Shown: positions 31,844 to 41,052 of the stretch, in pieces
Layout of the letters: the number at the start of each line of letters is the position of its first letter
How positions within the stretch are numbered: position 1 is the stretch's first letter
Origin: SAR116 cluster alpha proteobacterium HIMB100
Lineage (GTDB): Bacteria; Pseudomonadota; Alphaproteobacteria; Puniceispirillales; Puniceispirillaceae
Direction of reading: 5' to 3'
NCBI GenBank assembly: GCA_000238815.2
Contig: AFXB01000002.1
Coordinates: 1 to 61,268 of the forward strand
DNA: 61,268 nt
Notes under the pieces: generated by a model
Database searches by the model: none
What the model saw: the letters and a program-made list of their open reading frames with translations, nothing else
Told to the model about the DNA's origin: nothing
Position numbers and translations under genes: made by a program

Positions 31844-32818
31844 ATGAGCGGGCGTTCACAACAACAATGGAAACGAATAAAGGTTGACCCGGGTTTATTG
31901 CGTCCATTGATGCAACGTCAGGACGCACGTCCCATGCGTGATATGTTGTTCTGGCTGGGTCTGATGGGCCTTTTTATGGGTCTGACCATTTATTTATGGG
32001 GCAGCTGGTGGGCGGCACTTCCGCTTTATGCTTACGCTGTTCTCTACAGCACAGGCTCTCAATCACGAGAGCATGAGACTGGCCACGGGACGGCTTTTAA
32101 AAGCAAGGCCTATAATAAATTTTTCTTTGAGCTGACCAGTTTTATGGTTTTGCGTGAGAGCTTTTTGCGCACAAAAAGCCATGACACCCATCATCAGCAC
32201 ACAATTTTAACAGACAAAGATCCTGAAATTGTCACCCCTACCCCACCGAATTACCGCGCTCTGTTGTTGAATCTGTTTATGATTGAGCGGTCATTTAATG
32301 GGGTGAAAGATATCGCCATCCACAGCCTGAACAAGCTGACCGCAAAAGATCGAAAAAACGGGCTGACAGCTTTGCCTGATGGCGCCTTGACCAAAGCCAG
32401 ATTATGGGCAGCTATCCTGATTTCCATTTTCGGCTTAAGCTTATATCTGTCCACCTGGCTGCCGCTGATGTTGGTTGGTCCTGTACCCACAATGTTTGGG
32501 GGAACGCTGAGGCATATATTTGCGCTGTCACAGCATGTTGGGCTTGCCCAGAATGTTTATGATCACCGCATGAATACGCGCACCATTCATCTGGGCCCGG
32601 TGCTGGGCTTTTTATACATGAATATGCAGTATCACCTTGAACATCATCTCTACCCGAATGTGCCTTATTATCATCTGCCTGCTTTGCATGAGCTGATTAA
32701 AGATCAATGTCCCCCAGCCTATAACGGTCTTTCGCCCGTATTTGCCGAGATGCTGCCCGTATTATGGCGTCAACGCACAGAACCGGGCTATTTTATCGAG
32801 CGGCCCTTGCCGGCCTGA
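31844..32818 (+). CDS. Membrane fatty-acid-desaturase-like di-iron oxygenase (MocD-like)
   Basis: This is an integral-membrane non-haem di-iron enzyme. The 324-aa protein has TM segments near residues 33-50 and 54-70 and two near 200-230. The three histidine boxes are HETGH (77-81), HDTHHQH (113-119) and HLEHH (in QYHLEHHLYPNVPYYHLP). The family includes lipid desaturases, alkane hydroxylases and MocD of rhizopine catabolism. The last is attractive given the catabolic setting, but substrate is not decided by sequence. It stands alone between the divergent TTT operon and a convergent isomerase gene. Confidence 0.75.
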   Translation: MSGRSQQQWKRIKVDPGLLRPLMQRQDARPMRDMLFWLGLMGLFMGLTIYLWGSWWAALPLYAYAVLYSTGSQSREHETGHGTAFKSKAYNKFFFELTSFMVLRESFLRTKSHDTHHQHTILTDKDPEIVTPTPPNYRALLLNLFMIERSFNGVKDIAIHSLNKLTAKDRKNGLTALPDGALTKARLWAAILISIFGLSLYLSTWLPLMLVGPVPTMFGGTLRHIFALSQHVGLAQNVYDHRMNTRTIHLGPVLGFLYMNMQYHLEHHLYPNVPYYHLPALHELIKDQCPPAYNGLSPVFAEMLPVLWRQRTEPGYFIERPLPA

Positions 32819-32836
32819 CAGCGGTTTCGGCGCTGG

Positions 32837-33679
32837 TTAATCTATTTTCACGCCAGCTTCTTTCGCACGGGCCAGCATATAATCGCGCCCTGCCAGCATA
32901 TCATCCAAGGTGGTGAAGCCATTGGTATAATGGCCGGTATAGCCCAGGCCTTCTATTTTTTTGAACATGGCGCCAAAATCGATCGTACCCTCACCGGGAC
33001 GTTGGTGGATTTCATATGAGCCGTTATTGTCGGCCAGCCTTACTTCATGACATAGCGAGAAATCAACCGCATCAATGAAATTTGAAATCCCTACGCCAGG
33101 CAGGAAATGAGCATGATTTGCCGTGAAGGACCAGCGCAAAGCCGGGCTTTGAACTTCGGTCAAAAAATGCATCGTTTCAGCAGGTGTAACCGGCATATAG
33201 TTTACTTCAGCCAGAACCGGCTCCCAGTTCAGATTTTCAAGCAGCAGCAAAACCCCTTTTTTTTCTGCATATTCGGCCACCCGTTTCAAACGGTCAATCG
33301 CCGCTTGCATTCTGATAGTTCGGCAGGCGGTAAAATGATAGCCACCATGCACGACAATCCATTCAGCACCGACCTGGGGGGCGAGATCGATATAGGCTTT
33401 CATATAGGCATCAACAGCATCGCGGCAAAAAGGTGAGATTTCAGCAACATTCACACCTGACAAAGTGTGAAGCCCCAGTTTCAGCCCATGCTTTTCTTTT
33501 GCTGAACGCACGCGCTTGACCCGGTCAGCATCAAAACTTTCCAGCGCATTAGGGTGAATATCGGTCTGCACATCAATGAAATGAACATCATTCCGGGCCG
33601 CCCATTCAATCCCGTCTTCAACCGAAACGCGCCGGCCGATATCAATACCGATTCTTTGTTTCAATGTCAGTTTTGTCAT
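32837..33679 (-). CDS. Sugar phosphate isomerase/epimerase-like TIM-barrel protein (AP endonuclease 2 family)
   Basis: The 280-aa protein resembles xylose-isomerase-like barrels that isomerise keto sugars or dehydrate inosose. Metal-site candidates are VVHGGYHF, LLLENLNWEP with a conserved Glu, NHAHFLPG and HEVRLADNNGSYEIHQRPGE followed by GTIDF. Substrate is unknown. The gene is 30 nt downstream of the crotonase in the CoA-transferase operon, and GGGGGAC lies upstream of the start. Confidence 0.75.
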   Translation of the reverse strand: MTKLTLKQRIGIDIGRRVSVEDGIEWAARNDVHFIDVQTDIHPNALESFDADRVKRVRSAKEKHGLKLGLHTLSGVNVAEISPFCRDAVDAYMKAYIDLAPQVGAEWIVVHGGYHFTACRTIRMQAAIDRLKRVAEYAEKKGVLLLLENLNWEPVLAEVNYMPVTPAETMHFLTEVQSPALRWSFTANHAHFLPGVGISNFIDAVDFSLCHEVRLADNNGSYEIHQRPGEGTIDFGAMFKKIEGLGYTGHYTNGFTTLDDMLAGRDYMLARAKEAGVKID

Positions 33680-33709
33680 AGGTAAACGTCCCCCATTTTG
33701 TTTGCGGTC

Positions 33710-34522
33710 CTAGCGCCCTTTAAATTGTGGCTTTCGCTTTTCCATAAAGGCCCGACGCCCTTCAATATAATCTTCACTATCGAAACATGCTTTGACCAGA
33801 GCATCTATCCGGGGACGGTCACGTTCAGATTCTGCTTTTTGAATATCTGCTGTAATCGCCTTGACTGATGCCATGGTCATCGGCGCATTCTCTGCCATGC
33901 GTTTGACATAGTCGGCCACATAAGGCTCCAGCATGTGGCTGGGCAGAACCCGATTCACCAGCCCCATATCATAGGCTTCCTGGGCGGTGAACTGACGGGC
34001 GGTAAAGAAAATTTCCTTCACCATTGACGGACCCACAAGGGCCGACAGGCGAGCCACCCCGTCAAAGCCATATCCCAAACCTAATTTGGCTGCCGGAACT
34101 GCAAATCGTGATTTATCTTCACACAGACGGATATCACAACACACCGCAAGCCCCATACCACCGCCAATACAATATCCTGTAATCATGGCAATTGTCGGCT
34201 TGGGAAAATGAAAGACCGCGTTGTAAAATCGGGTCGAGGCCGCCGTATAGACAGCCACTTGATCTGCACTGGAGCGTTCCTTTTCGAATTTCGAAATATC
34301 CGCACCAGAGGCAAAGGCTTTGCCCCCGGCCCCGCGAATAACCAGAAGACGCACAGTATCATCTTCAGCCATTGCTTCAACCACATCAGCTGCTGCCTGA
34401 TACATGGCCAGCGAAACCGCATTGTGCCGTTCAGGATTATTAATCAACACATAGCCGGTATGGTCGATACAGCCAGCAAGAATTTTTCCATCTGCATAGC
34501 TATCAAGTGCCTTCAGATTCAT
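33710..34522 (-). CDS. Crotonase family protein lacking hydratase glutamates
   Basis: The 270-aa crotonase has the oxyanion elements AFASGADISKFE and GYCIGGGMGLAVCCDIRL. As in the copy at 22406, both catalytic Glu positions of hydratases are replaced: GGGMGLA instead of GGGxELA, and VPAAKLGLGYG instead of xPExKLG. It is probably not a water-adding hydratase. Its start overlaps the stop of the CoA-transferase gene by ATGA, so a CoA thioester made by that transferase is the likely substrate. Confidence 0.82.
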   Translation of the reverse strand: MNLKALDSYADGKILAGCIDHTGYVLINNPERHNAVSLAMYQAAADVVEAMAEDDTVRLLVIRGAGGKAFASGADISKFEKERSSADQVAVYTAASTRFYNAVFHFPKPTIAMITGYCIGGGMGLAVCCDIRLCEDKSRFAVPAAKLGLGYGFDGVARLSALVGPSMVKEIFFTARQFTAQEAYDMGLVNRVLPSHMLEPYVADYVKRMAENAPMTMASVKAITADIQKAESERDRPRIDALVKACFDSEDYIEGRRAFMEKRKPQFKGR

Positions 34523-35703
34523 ATCACACCCTCGTCAGAAAAGGCCTGGATGTCAGCTTCAGAATAGCCATATTCAGCCAGTATTTCGCGGCTATGCTCA
34601 CCCTTACCTGGCGGTGGACGCTGAATAGAGGGATCAGCGTTACTCATGATAATCGGCTGACCCACAACCTGTACAGGACCGCGTTCACTGCTCATCATAT
34701 CACGGGCAATCCCCAGATGCTGGACCTGCTCACTTTCAAAGACCTTGTCAATGGTGTTGATCTCACCACTCGGCACGCCAATTTTGTTGAGCCGCTCAAT
34801 CCAGTTCTGGCTGGTATCTTTGCCGAAATTATCATTAATGATCGCGCTTAGTGCGTCTCTGTTTTCGCTTCTGGCGAGTGGAGTGGCAAAAGCCTCATCA
34901 TCCAGCCGCTGATCCCCGATTTCATCTTTGAAGCGCAACCAGATATGCTGACCGGCCACAGCGATATTAATAAAACCATCACGGGTTTCAAACACGCCTG
35001 TGGGGATCGAGGTGGGGTGGTTGTTTCCTGCCTGCTGGGGAACATGACCATCCATCAGCCAACGCGTTGCCTGAAAATCCAGCATCGCTATCTGTGCCTG
35101 AAGCAGCGATGTTTGTACCCACTGGCCGTCACCGGTTTTCTCTCGCCCGATCAAAGCCAGCAACACGCCTTGGGCAGCAAAACCGCCTGCGGTAAGATCA
35201 GCTATCGGGATGCCAACACGCATCGGCCCTTCCCCCGGGGCGCCAGTTATTGACATTAACCCGCCCATCCCTTGCGCAATCTGGTCAAAGCCTGGTCGTT
35301 TTGATAACGGCCCGTCCTGACCAAAGCCAGAGATAGAAGCATAAACAATGCCCGGATTGAACGCCTTTATGGTCTCATAATCAATCCCCAGACGATGCTT
35401 CACGTCAGGACGATAATTTTCAACAATCACATCCGCACCTGCAGCCATTTTCAGAAAGATGGCTTTGCCTGCTTCTGATTTCAGGTCAAGGACCATAGAG
35501 CGTTTGTTACGCTGCAGATTTTGAAAGTCTGAGCTGTCACGCGTGCCGCCCATATCCGACCCAGCATCAGACGGGGTTTCGATTTTTATGACATTCGCCC
35601 CCCAATCAGCAAGCTGGCGAACACAGGTCGGCCCTGACCGAACGCGGGTCAGGTCAAGTACAGTAATGTGATCTAATATCGGGCAAGAGGATTCAAATCC
35701 CAT
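34519..35703 (-). CDS. Class III (CaiB/BaiF) CoA transferase
   Basis: It transfers CoA between carboxylic acids through an aspartyl-CoA anhydride. The 394-aa protein has LDLTRVRSGPTCVRQLADWG (residues 17-36), NVIKIETPSDAGSD, NYRPDVKHRLGIDY and the nucleophile Asp169 in GIPIADLTAGGFAAQG, at exactly the usual position. Partner acids cannot be inferred. It heads a minus-strand operon with the crotonase and TIM-barrel protein, activating a substrate for them. A TTTGGTATAC site lies 77 nt upstream. Confidence 0.9.
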   Translation of the reverse strand: MGFESSCPILDHITVLDLTRVRSGPTCVRQLADWGANVIKIETPSDAGSDMGGTRDSSDFQNLQRNKRSMVLDLKSEAGKAIFLKMAAGADVIVENYRPDVKHRLGIDYETIKAFNPGIVYASISGFGQDGPLSKRPGFDQIAQGMGGLMSITGAPGEGPMRVGIPIADLTAGGFAAQGVLLALIGREKTGDGQWVQTSLLQAQIAMLDFQATRWLMDGHVPQQAGNNHPTSIPTGVFETRDGFINIAVAGQHIWLRFKDEIGDQRLDDEAFATPLARSENRDALSAIINDNFGKDTSQNWIERLNKIGVPSGEINTIDKVFESEQVQHLGIARDMMSSERGPVQVVGQPIIMSNADPSIQRPPPGKGEHSREILAEYGYSEADIQAFSDEGVI

Positions 35704-35779
35704 AGAACAATCTTTCTTTTTAAATAAATGGCTGTGTCAGCAAACTAAAGACCTTACACAATCCGGAAACTAAAATATT

Positions 35780-35789
35780 GTATACCAAA
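35780..35789. promoter_or_regulatory. Putative GntR operator between CoA-transferase and sulfatase genes
   Basis: On the minus strand this is an exact TTTGGTATAC followed by AATATT; the plus strand reads ATTGTATACCAAAT. It lies 77 nt before the CoA-transferase gene and about 98 nt before the divergent sulfatase gene, so either or both could be controlled. Confidence 0.6.
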
Positions 35790-35886
35790 TTAAGACGTTT
35801 TAGAGTCAGACTGTCAACTGGCTTAGCATGACCCAAGCCCTCGCTTTTCTGCGCGGCGAGAAACAAAGAGATAGTAGCATTATTCC

Positions 35887-37404
35887 ATGAAAACGATTTT
35901 TATCCTGTTTGACAGCCTGAACCGGTCCGCCCTGTCCTGCTATGGTGGCACAATACAGACACCGCATTTCGACAGGCTGGCCAGCCGCGCAGCACTGTTT
36001 GACAATCATTTTGCGGGGTCTTTGCCCTGTATGCCCGCAAGACGGGATATGCAAACAGGACGATTGAATTTCCTGCATCGCAGCTGGGGACCGCTTGAGC
36101 CATTTGACGACAGCTTTGCTGATCGAATGAAAACTGCAGGTGTTTACAGCCACCTTGTGTCTGATCACTATCATTATTTTGAAGATGGCGGGGCCACTTA
36201 TCATACCCGCTATTCCAGCTGGGATTTCATCCGTGGGCAGGAATCAGACCCTCATATCGCGATGGTTGAACCGCCATTGGACAGATTCAGACAAGCTTAT
36301 CACCCTCTGCAATTTGAAGAACATCGTAATGGACACCGCCTGCAAGGGATGATCAACCGAGATGCGGTCAAACAAGAGGCAGATTATCCGGTTGTGAAAT
36401 GTATCGATTCAGCGCTGGCCTTTTTGGCTGAAAACCATGTCGCCAAAAATTGGTTTTTGCAGATGGAAACCTTTGATCCTCATGAACCGTTTACCGCCCC
36501 AAAAGCTTATCGCAACACCGATACAGGCTATCATGGTCCGACCCTGGATTGGCCACGCTATAAGCAGGTTGAGGAAACCGCTGAGGAAGTTGCCGAGCTT
36601 AAGGAAAACTATGCCGCACTGGTCAGGTTCTGTGACGCGCAATTAGGCCGTTTGTTGGCTGCTTTTGATGCGTATAATCTCTGGCAGGATACAGCTATTG
36701 TGCTGACAACTGATCATGGCTTTTTGCTGGGTGAACATGACTGGTGGGCAAAAAACAGGATGCCGTTTTTCAATGAAGTTGCCCATATCCCGTTGATGAT
36801 TTATCACCCTGAGATGAGCGTTGATGCGGGCAGCCATATCTCAGCGCTGACCCAAACTGTTGATTTAATGCCGACCTTTCTTGAACTGCAAGGCCTGCCT
36901 GCGGATGGATATATGACAGGCCGGTCACTGTTGCCGCTGCTGTTTGGCGCCGGTACAACCGGACGCGAGATCGCCCTTTTTGGCATTTTTGGAGGCGCGC
37001 TGAACGCCACTGATGGCCGATACAGCTATTTCCGCTATCCAGAGGATATGGAAACCACGGACCTGTTTGAATATACGTTGATGCCAATGCATAACCGCAG
37101 CTTGTTTGAGATAAGAGAGTTAGCACAGGCTGACCTTTATCGCGGTTTTTCCTTCACAAAAGGCGCACCTGTTCTGCAAATACCAGCCTTAAAAGATGCC
37201 AAACGTTCACCACGCCAGGGCGGATTTGCCCAAACCCAAACCTGTCTTTACGACCTGCACGCAGATCCAGGGCAGACCCGCCCCTTCAGAGATGCTGAAA
37301 TCGAATCCCACCTGATGGAAGCAATACGAGCGGAGATGTCTTCCCACGAAGCACCTGAAGAGATATATCTGCGGTTTGATATGAATGCTGGTGCTGCCTT
37401 ATAA
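35887..37404 (+). CDS. Sulfatase family hydrolase (type I, formylglycine motif)
   Basis: It hydrolyses sulfate esters, or in related members phosphonate or phosphate esters. The 505-aa protein has the metal Asp9 in FDSLNRSALSCYGG and the formylglycine motif C48-M-P-A-R (CxPxR) in SLPCMPARRDMQTGR. The second metal site is TTDHGFLLGEHDWWAKN. No signal peptide is visible, so it acts in the cytosol on an imported substrate. No formylglycine-generating enzyme is encoded in the window. It is divergent from the CoA-transferase operon and upstream of matB. Confidence 0.85.
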   Translation: MKTIFILFDSLNRSALSCYGGTIQTPHFDRLASRAALFDNHFAGSLPCMPARRDMQTGRLNFLHRSWGPLEPFDDSFADRMKTAGVYSHLVSDHYHYFEDGGATYHTRYSSWDFIRGQESDPHIAMVEPPLDRFRQAYHPLQFEEHRNGHRLQGMINRDAVKQEADYPVVKCIDSALAFLAENHVAKNWFLQMETFDPHEPFTAPKAYRNTDTGYHGPTLDWPRYKQVEETAEEVAELKENYAALVRFCDAQLGRLLAAFDAYNLWQDTAIVLTTDHGFLLGEHDWWAKNRMPFFNEVAHIPLMIYHPEMSVDAGSHISALTQTVDLMPTFLELQGLPADGYMTGRSLLPLLFGAGTTGREIALFGIFGGALNATDGRYSYFRYPEDMETTDLFEYTLMPMHNRSLFEIRELAQADLYRGFSFTKGAPVLQIPALKDAKRSPRQGGFAQTQTCLYDLHADPGQTRPFRDAEIESHLMEAIRAEMSSHEAPEEIYLRFDMNAGAAL

Positions 37405-37464
37405 GCACAATTACCCACCTTAAAATTTTGCGTTGATAACCTGAAAAAAGAAGAGAGCCTTGTG

Positions 37465-38970
37465 ATGAGTAACCATCTTTATGATGATGTGTTCGCCCCG
37501 ACTGAAAAATCAGAAAAACCGTTTCTGATCACACCAGAAGGCAGCCTGTCCTATGCTGCATTTCACAAGCGGGTAAACCAGCTGGCTCATGCGCTGGTGG
37601 CCAGTGGCATGAAAACCGGAGACAGGGTGGCGGTTCAGGCAGCAAAGTCTGTCTCACAGCTCGCCTTATATGTCGCCACAATAAAGGCCGGTGGTGTGTA
37701 TCTACCACTGAACACCAGCTATACCGCACATGAGCTGGATTATTTTATTTCCAATGCAGCGGCCCGTCTGGTTGTCGTCGATATGAAAGCCGAAGAAGCG
37801 GTAACACCCATAGCCGAGGCACAGGGCGCAAAATTGCTGACATTAAATGCAGATGAAAGCGGCACATTACCTGATCTGGCCGAAACTCAGCATGACCAAT
37901 TTGATCCGGTCGACAGAGGGTCTGAGGATTTGGCGGCCATATTATATACATCTGGCACAACTGGCCGGTCCAAAGGGGCCCAGCTATGTCATCGCAACCT
38001 GTTATCTAATACAGAAGTATTGCGGGAATTTTGGCGGTTTACAGCCGATGATGTGCTGCTTCATATGCTGCCGATTTACCATACACACGGCCTGTTTGTA
38101 GCGTGCAATCTGTTGGCCATGGTGGGCGGAAGCATGATTTTCCTGCCAAAATTTGACGCAGACAAAGCCCTGGCCTTCCTGCCGCAGGCCACCACAATGA
38201 TGGGTGTACCAACCTTCTATACCCGTCTGTTGGCAGATGAACGCTTCACCCGTGAGGCCAGCCAGCATATGCGTCTGTTTATTTCTGGATCGGCCCCGCT
38301 TCTTGCAGAGACCCATAAAAGTTTTGAAGCCAGAACAGGAAAGAAAATTCTGGAGCGTTATGGCATGACAGAAACCAATATGAGCACATCAAACCCCTAT
38401 GATGGAGACCGGATTGCAGGAACGGTTGGCTTACCCCTGCCTGGTGTGGAGTTGCGGATTGCTGATGCAAAAACAGGAGAGAGCCTGGCTGACGGAGAAA
38501 TTGGTATCATTGAGCTGAAAGGGGACAATGTCTTTACTGGCTATTGGCAAATGCCAGAAAAAACAGCTGAATCTTTCCGTGATGACGGGTTTTTCATCAC
38601 CGGCGATATGGCGCGCATTGACGAAAATGGCTATGTGGTGATTGTTGGCCGGGACAAGGATTTGATTATCTCTGGCGGCTTGAATGTCTATCCTAAGGAG
38701 ATTGAAAGCCTCATTGACGAGATAGACGGCGTCACCGAATCTGCGGTTATTGGCGTGCCGCACCCCGATTTCGGAGAGGCTGTTGTTGCTGTCATTGTTT
38801 CAGAAGATAATGACCTGAATGAAGACAAGGTCATGGCCTATGTCACGGACAAGCTGGCTAAATTTAAACAGCCAAAGGCTATATTCTTCGTTGAAGCCCT
38901 TCCCCGCAACACCATGGGCAAGGTACAGAAAGTCACTTTGCGCACTGAGCATAAAGGATTGTTTGTTTAA
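37465..38970 (+). CDS. matB: Malonyl-CoA synthetase (MatB-like acyl-adenylate synthetase)
   Basis: It is an ANL-superfamily ligase making malonyl-CoA from malonate, ATP and CoA. The 501-aa product has the P-loop ILYTSGTTGRSKGAQLCHRN, the A5 motif LERYGMTETNMSTSNPYDG, the A7 motif FFITGDMARIDENGYV and the A10 lysine in PRNTMGKVQK. GMTETNMSTSNPYDG and the short length fit MatB more than longer acyl-CoA synthetases. A related methylmalonate or short-diacid activity remains possible. ATG 37465 is chosen over the preceding GTG. No malonyl-CoA decarboxylase gene is adjacent. Confidence 0.82.
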   Translation: MSNHLYDDVFAPTEKSEKPFLITPEGSLSYAAFHKRVNQLAHALVASGMKTGDRVAVQAAKSVSQLALYVATIKAGGVYLPLNTSYTAHELDYFISNAAARLVVVDMKAEEAVTPIAEAQGAKLLTLNADESGTLPDLAETQHDQFDPVDRGSEDLAAILYTSGTTGRSKGAQLCHRNLLSNTEVLREFWRFTADDVLLHMLPIYHTHGLFVACNLLAMVGGSMIFLPKFDADKALAFLPQATTMMGVPTFYTRLLADERFTREASQHMRLFISGSAPLLAETHKSFEARTGKKILERYGMTETNMSTSNPYDGDRIAGTVGLPLPGVELRIADAKTGESLADGEIGIIELKGDNVFTGYWQMPEKTAESFRDDGFFITGDMARIDENGYVVIVGRDKDLIISGGLNVYPKEIESLIDEIDGVTESAVIGVPHPDFGEAVVAVIVSEDNDLNEDKVMAYVTDKLAKFKQPKAIFFVEALPRNTMGKVQKVTLRTEHKGLFV

Positions 38971-39027
38971 TCAAAGGCCGCCATATTGAGATATGCGCAG
39001 TTATCCTGAACCACTAAAGGAGATGAG

Positions 39028-39627
39028 ATGATGCTGAACGTTCCGCCATCAGAATCCGGGCCAACCATTGAAGATTATTGCGGGCTGCGTCCGGAAATTG
39101 ACGAGACCGCATATATTGCCAGTACAGCCGCAATTATGGGGGCGGTTCGTATCGGAGCTGATTGTTCGATTTGGCATAATGTAACCCTACGCGGTGATGC
39201 CAATTACATCACTATCGGCAAAGGCAGCAATATTCAGGATAACTCAGTGGTGCATATTGATTCAGGCGTTCTGCCCACCGTAATCGGAGACTATGTCACA
39301 GTGGGTCATGGCGCAATTGTGCATGCCTGTACATTACATGATCGCAGCTTTGTCGGGATGGGCGCAATTGTGCTGGATGGGGCCGTGGTAGAGAGCGGAG
39401 CAATGGTCGCTGCAGGTGCGTTGGTTCCGCCTGGAAAAATTGTCCCCTCTGGCCAGCTATGGGCAGGCAGTCCGGCAAAATTGATGCGCGAGATGGATGA
39501 AACAACACAGAATAAATTTCTGCAGACCGCACATAAATATGTTGAGTTCGGTCGTGCGGCCCGACTGGGCCTTGATGGGGGTCCCTATAATTTCAAACCG
39601 GTTCCCTTACCGCCATTGAATGACTAA
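39028..39627 (+). CDS. Gamma-carbonic-anhydrase-like hexapeptide-repeat protein
   Basis: The 199-aa protein is a left-handed beta-helix. Hexapeptide repeats run from about residue 34 to 135 (for example GAVRIGADCSIWHNVTLRGD). The potential zinc histidines are in NSVVHIDS and VTVGHGAIVHACTL. It resembles the PaaY/CaiE/gamma-CA group, whose members can be carbonic anhydrases or CoA-thioester hydrolases. It follows matB by 57 nt on the same strand, so a thioesterase or carboxylation-supporting role is conceivable. ATG codons at 39028 and 39031 are both possible; the AAAGGAG spacing slightly favours the second. Confidence 0.8.
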   Translation: MMLNVPPSESGPTIEDYCGLRPEIDETAYIASTAAIMGAVRIGADCSIWHNVTLRGDANYITIGKGSNIQDNSVVHIDSGVLPTVIGDYVTVGHGAIVHACTLHDRSFVGMGAIVLDGAVVESGAMVAAGALVPPGKIVPSGQLWAGSPAKLMREMDETTQNKFLQTAHKYVEFGRAARLGLDGGPYNFKPVPLPPLND

Positions 39628-39632
39628 AGGAC

Positions 39633-39803
39633 CTAGTTCTTCTCTGTTTGCGTACAGGGCGCCCCACATGGCGCACAGGCATTGCCCAAATCTGAAGGTG
39701 AACCAACATCTGTCAGCGCTGTGCTGGTCAGATGATCGCCAATCAGCAGAACTGAGCCAACCAGGACAATCAGCAGATAGATTTGTTTTGGCGAAATGGT
39801 CAT
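39633..39803 (-). CDS. Small single-TM cysteine-rich protein of the sulfur module
   Basis: The 56-aa product starts at an ATG with a perfect AGGAGG Shine-Dalgarno 8 nt upstream, 13 nt after the YeeE-like gene stops. Residues 8-23 form one hydrophobic helix (YLLIVLVGSVLLIG). The tail has a C43-x2-C46-x3-C50 arrangement (NACAPCGAPC). I recognise no family. Its position as the third gene after a rhodanese and a thiosulfate-type permease suggests a persulfide carrier or transporter accessory. A longer reading frame upstream overlaps the permease gene and is not supported. Confidence 0.6.
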   Translation of the reverse strand: MTISPKQIYLLIVLVGSVLLIGDHLTSTALTDVGSPSDLGNACAPCGAPCTQTEKN

Positions 39804-39816
39804 CTTATCAGCCTCC

Positions 39817-40959
39817 TTATTTTTCAAGACCGAACCGCGGGCGTAACTGTATTCCAGCCCAGCTGCCCGCCATCGCCAAAACAAACCACACCCACCCATG
39901 CAGAGAGCCTGAGGCGATACCGCCTAAAAAGGCGCCTATGTTGCAGCCGAAAGACAGACGCGCTCCAATGCCCATCAGCACCCCGCCAAGTGCCGCCGCC
40001 AAAAGCTGGCGCGCAGATGGCCAGGTCTGAGTGGTTAATTGACCAGATACAGCGGCGATCATCGCTGCACCAAGCACCATGCCAATATTCATCAGGCTGG
40101 ACACATCAGACAGTAAGGAATGTTTCAGCGCACGTGCAGGCCCCGCCCATTGCCAAAAGGTAAATTCAGCAACAGGCACCCCTAAATCCTGAGCCAGCTT
40201 TGCACCCCATAATGTAAAGCCGAAGGTCACGCCCCAAGGGTGGCCAGACAAAACAAACACTGCCCAGCATAACAGCGCGATGCTCACACAAGCCCACAGC
40301 AAACGTCGCGGCAAGTGCTGGCCACGACGACGGCCGAGGCTATAAAAGCCAACGCCAACAGCAGCGATCAGCGCAAGATTGACAAGCGTCCTTGCCCCAT
40401 CAGACAAACCACCGGCAATGGCCACCTGGCCAGCAGAGCCCCATTCGAGCGCTGATGGCAACAAAAATGACCCCAACACGGAACCAATGATGAAAAACGG
40501 CAACGCAATCATCATCCGGCCTGAGCCGCCACCGAAACTGAATAATACACCTGACCCACAGCCATTGGCCAATTGCATGCCGAGCCCGAACATAAAGGCG
40601 CCGACAAATAAAGATACAGATACTGGTGCAACCGAACCAGACGCATCCAGCCCCAGCATAGCCGCAGGGATAAAGACTACCGCACATAAGCCAATCAAGA
40701 GAAAATGAGCCGCCAATCCCATGACCTCACCACGGACCAAAGCATGGCGCCAGGCAGAGGCAAAACCATATTGAAAAGTCAGAAATACAGCACCTAAAAG
40801 GCCCCCAAGCCCAAAAAGACCAAGTCCGGTCAGGCCAGTATCAAGACTGACAAGACCGGCGATCATCACCGCAATACCGCCAAACAAAATGAGACTGCCT
40901 GTCTCAAAGCTCAGCTTTTGACGATAGGATGTTGGGATTGTCGATACGGTTTCAGGCAT
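39817..40959 (-). CDS. YeeE/YedE (TsuA-like) sulfur-compound transporter
   Basis: The 380-aa inner-membrane protein has about 9-10 hydrophobic segments and the duplicated Cys motifs of the family: GMQLANGCGSGVLFSFGGG with Cys134 and RLSFGCNIGAFLGGIASGSL with Cys339. Family member TsuA imports thiosulfate through conserved cysteines. ATG 40959 is preferred over 41007 because AAGGAC precedes it and the extra 16 residues are not conserved in type. It is downstream of a secreted rhodanese, which could present or process the sulfur compound. Confidence 0.87.
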   Translation of the reverse strand: MPETVSTIPTSYRQKLSFETGSLILFGGIAVMIAGLVSLDTGLTGLGLFGLGGLLGAVFLTFQYGFASAWRHALVRGEVMGLAAHFLLIGLCAVVFIPAAMLGLDASGSVAPVSVSLFVGAFMFGLGMQLANGCGSGVLFSFGGGSGRMMIALPFFIIGSVLGSFLLPSALEWGSAGQVAIAGGLSDGARTLVNLALIAAVGVGFYSLGRRRGQHLPRRLLWACVSIALLCWAVFVLSGHPWGVTFGFTLWGAKLAQDLGVPVAEFTFWQWAGPARALKHSLLSDVSSLMNIGMVLGAAMIAAVSGQLTTQTWPSARQLLAAALGGVLMGIGARLSFGCNIGAFLGGIASGSLHGWVWFVLAMAGSWAGIQLRPRFGLEK

Positions 40960-41052
40960 GTCAGAGGTCCTTATACTGTTCACAGACAATGGCGAGGGCT
41001 GGCACACTGCACGCGCATGCCAGCCGGTGTCACGCTAAGCAGACATTACCTT

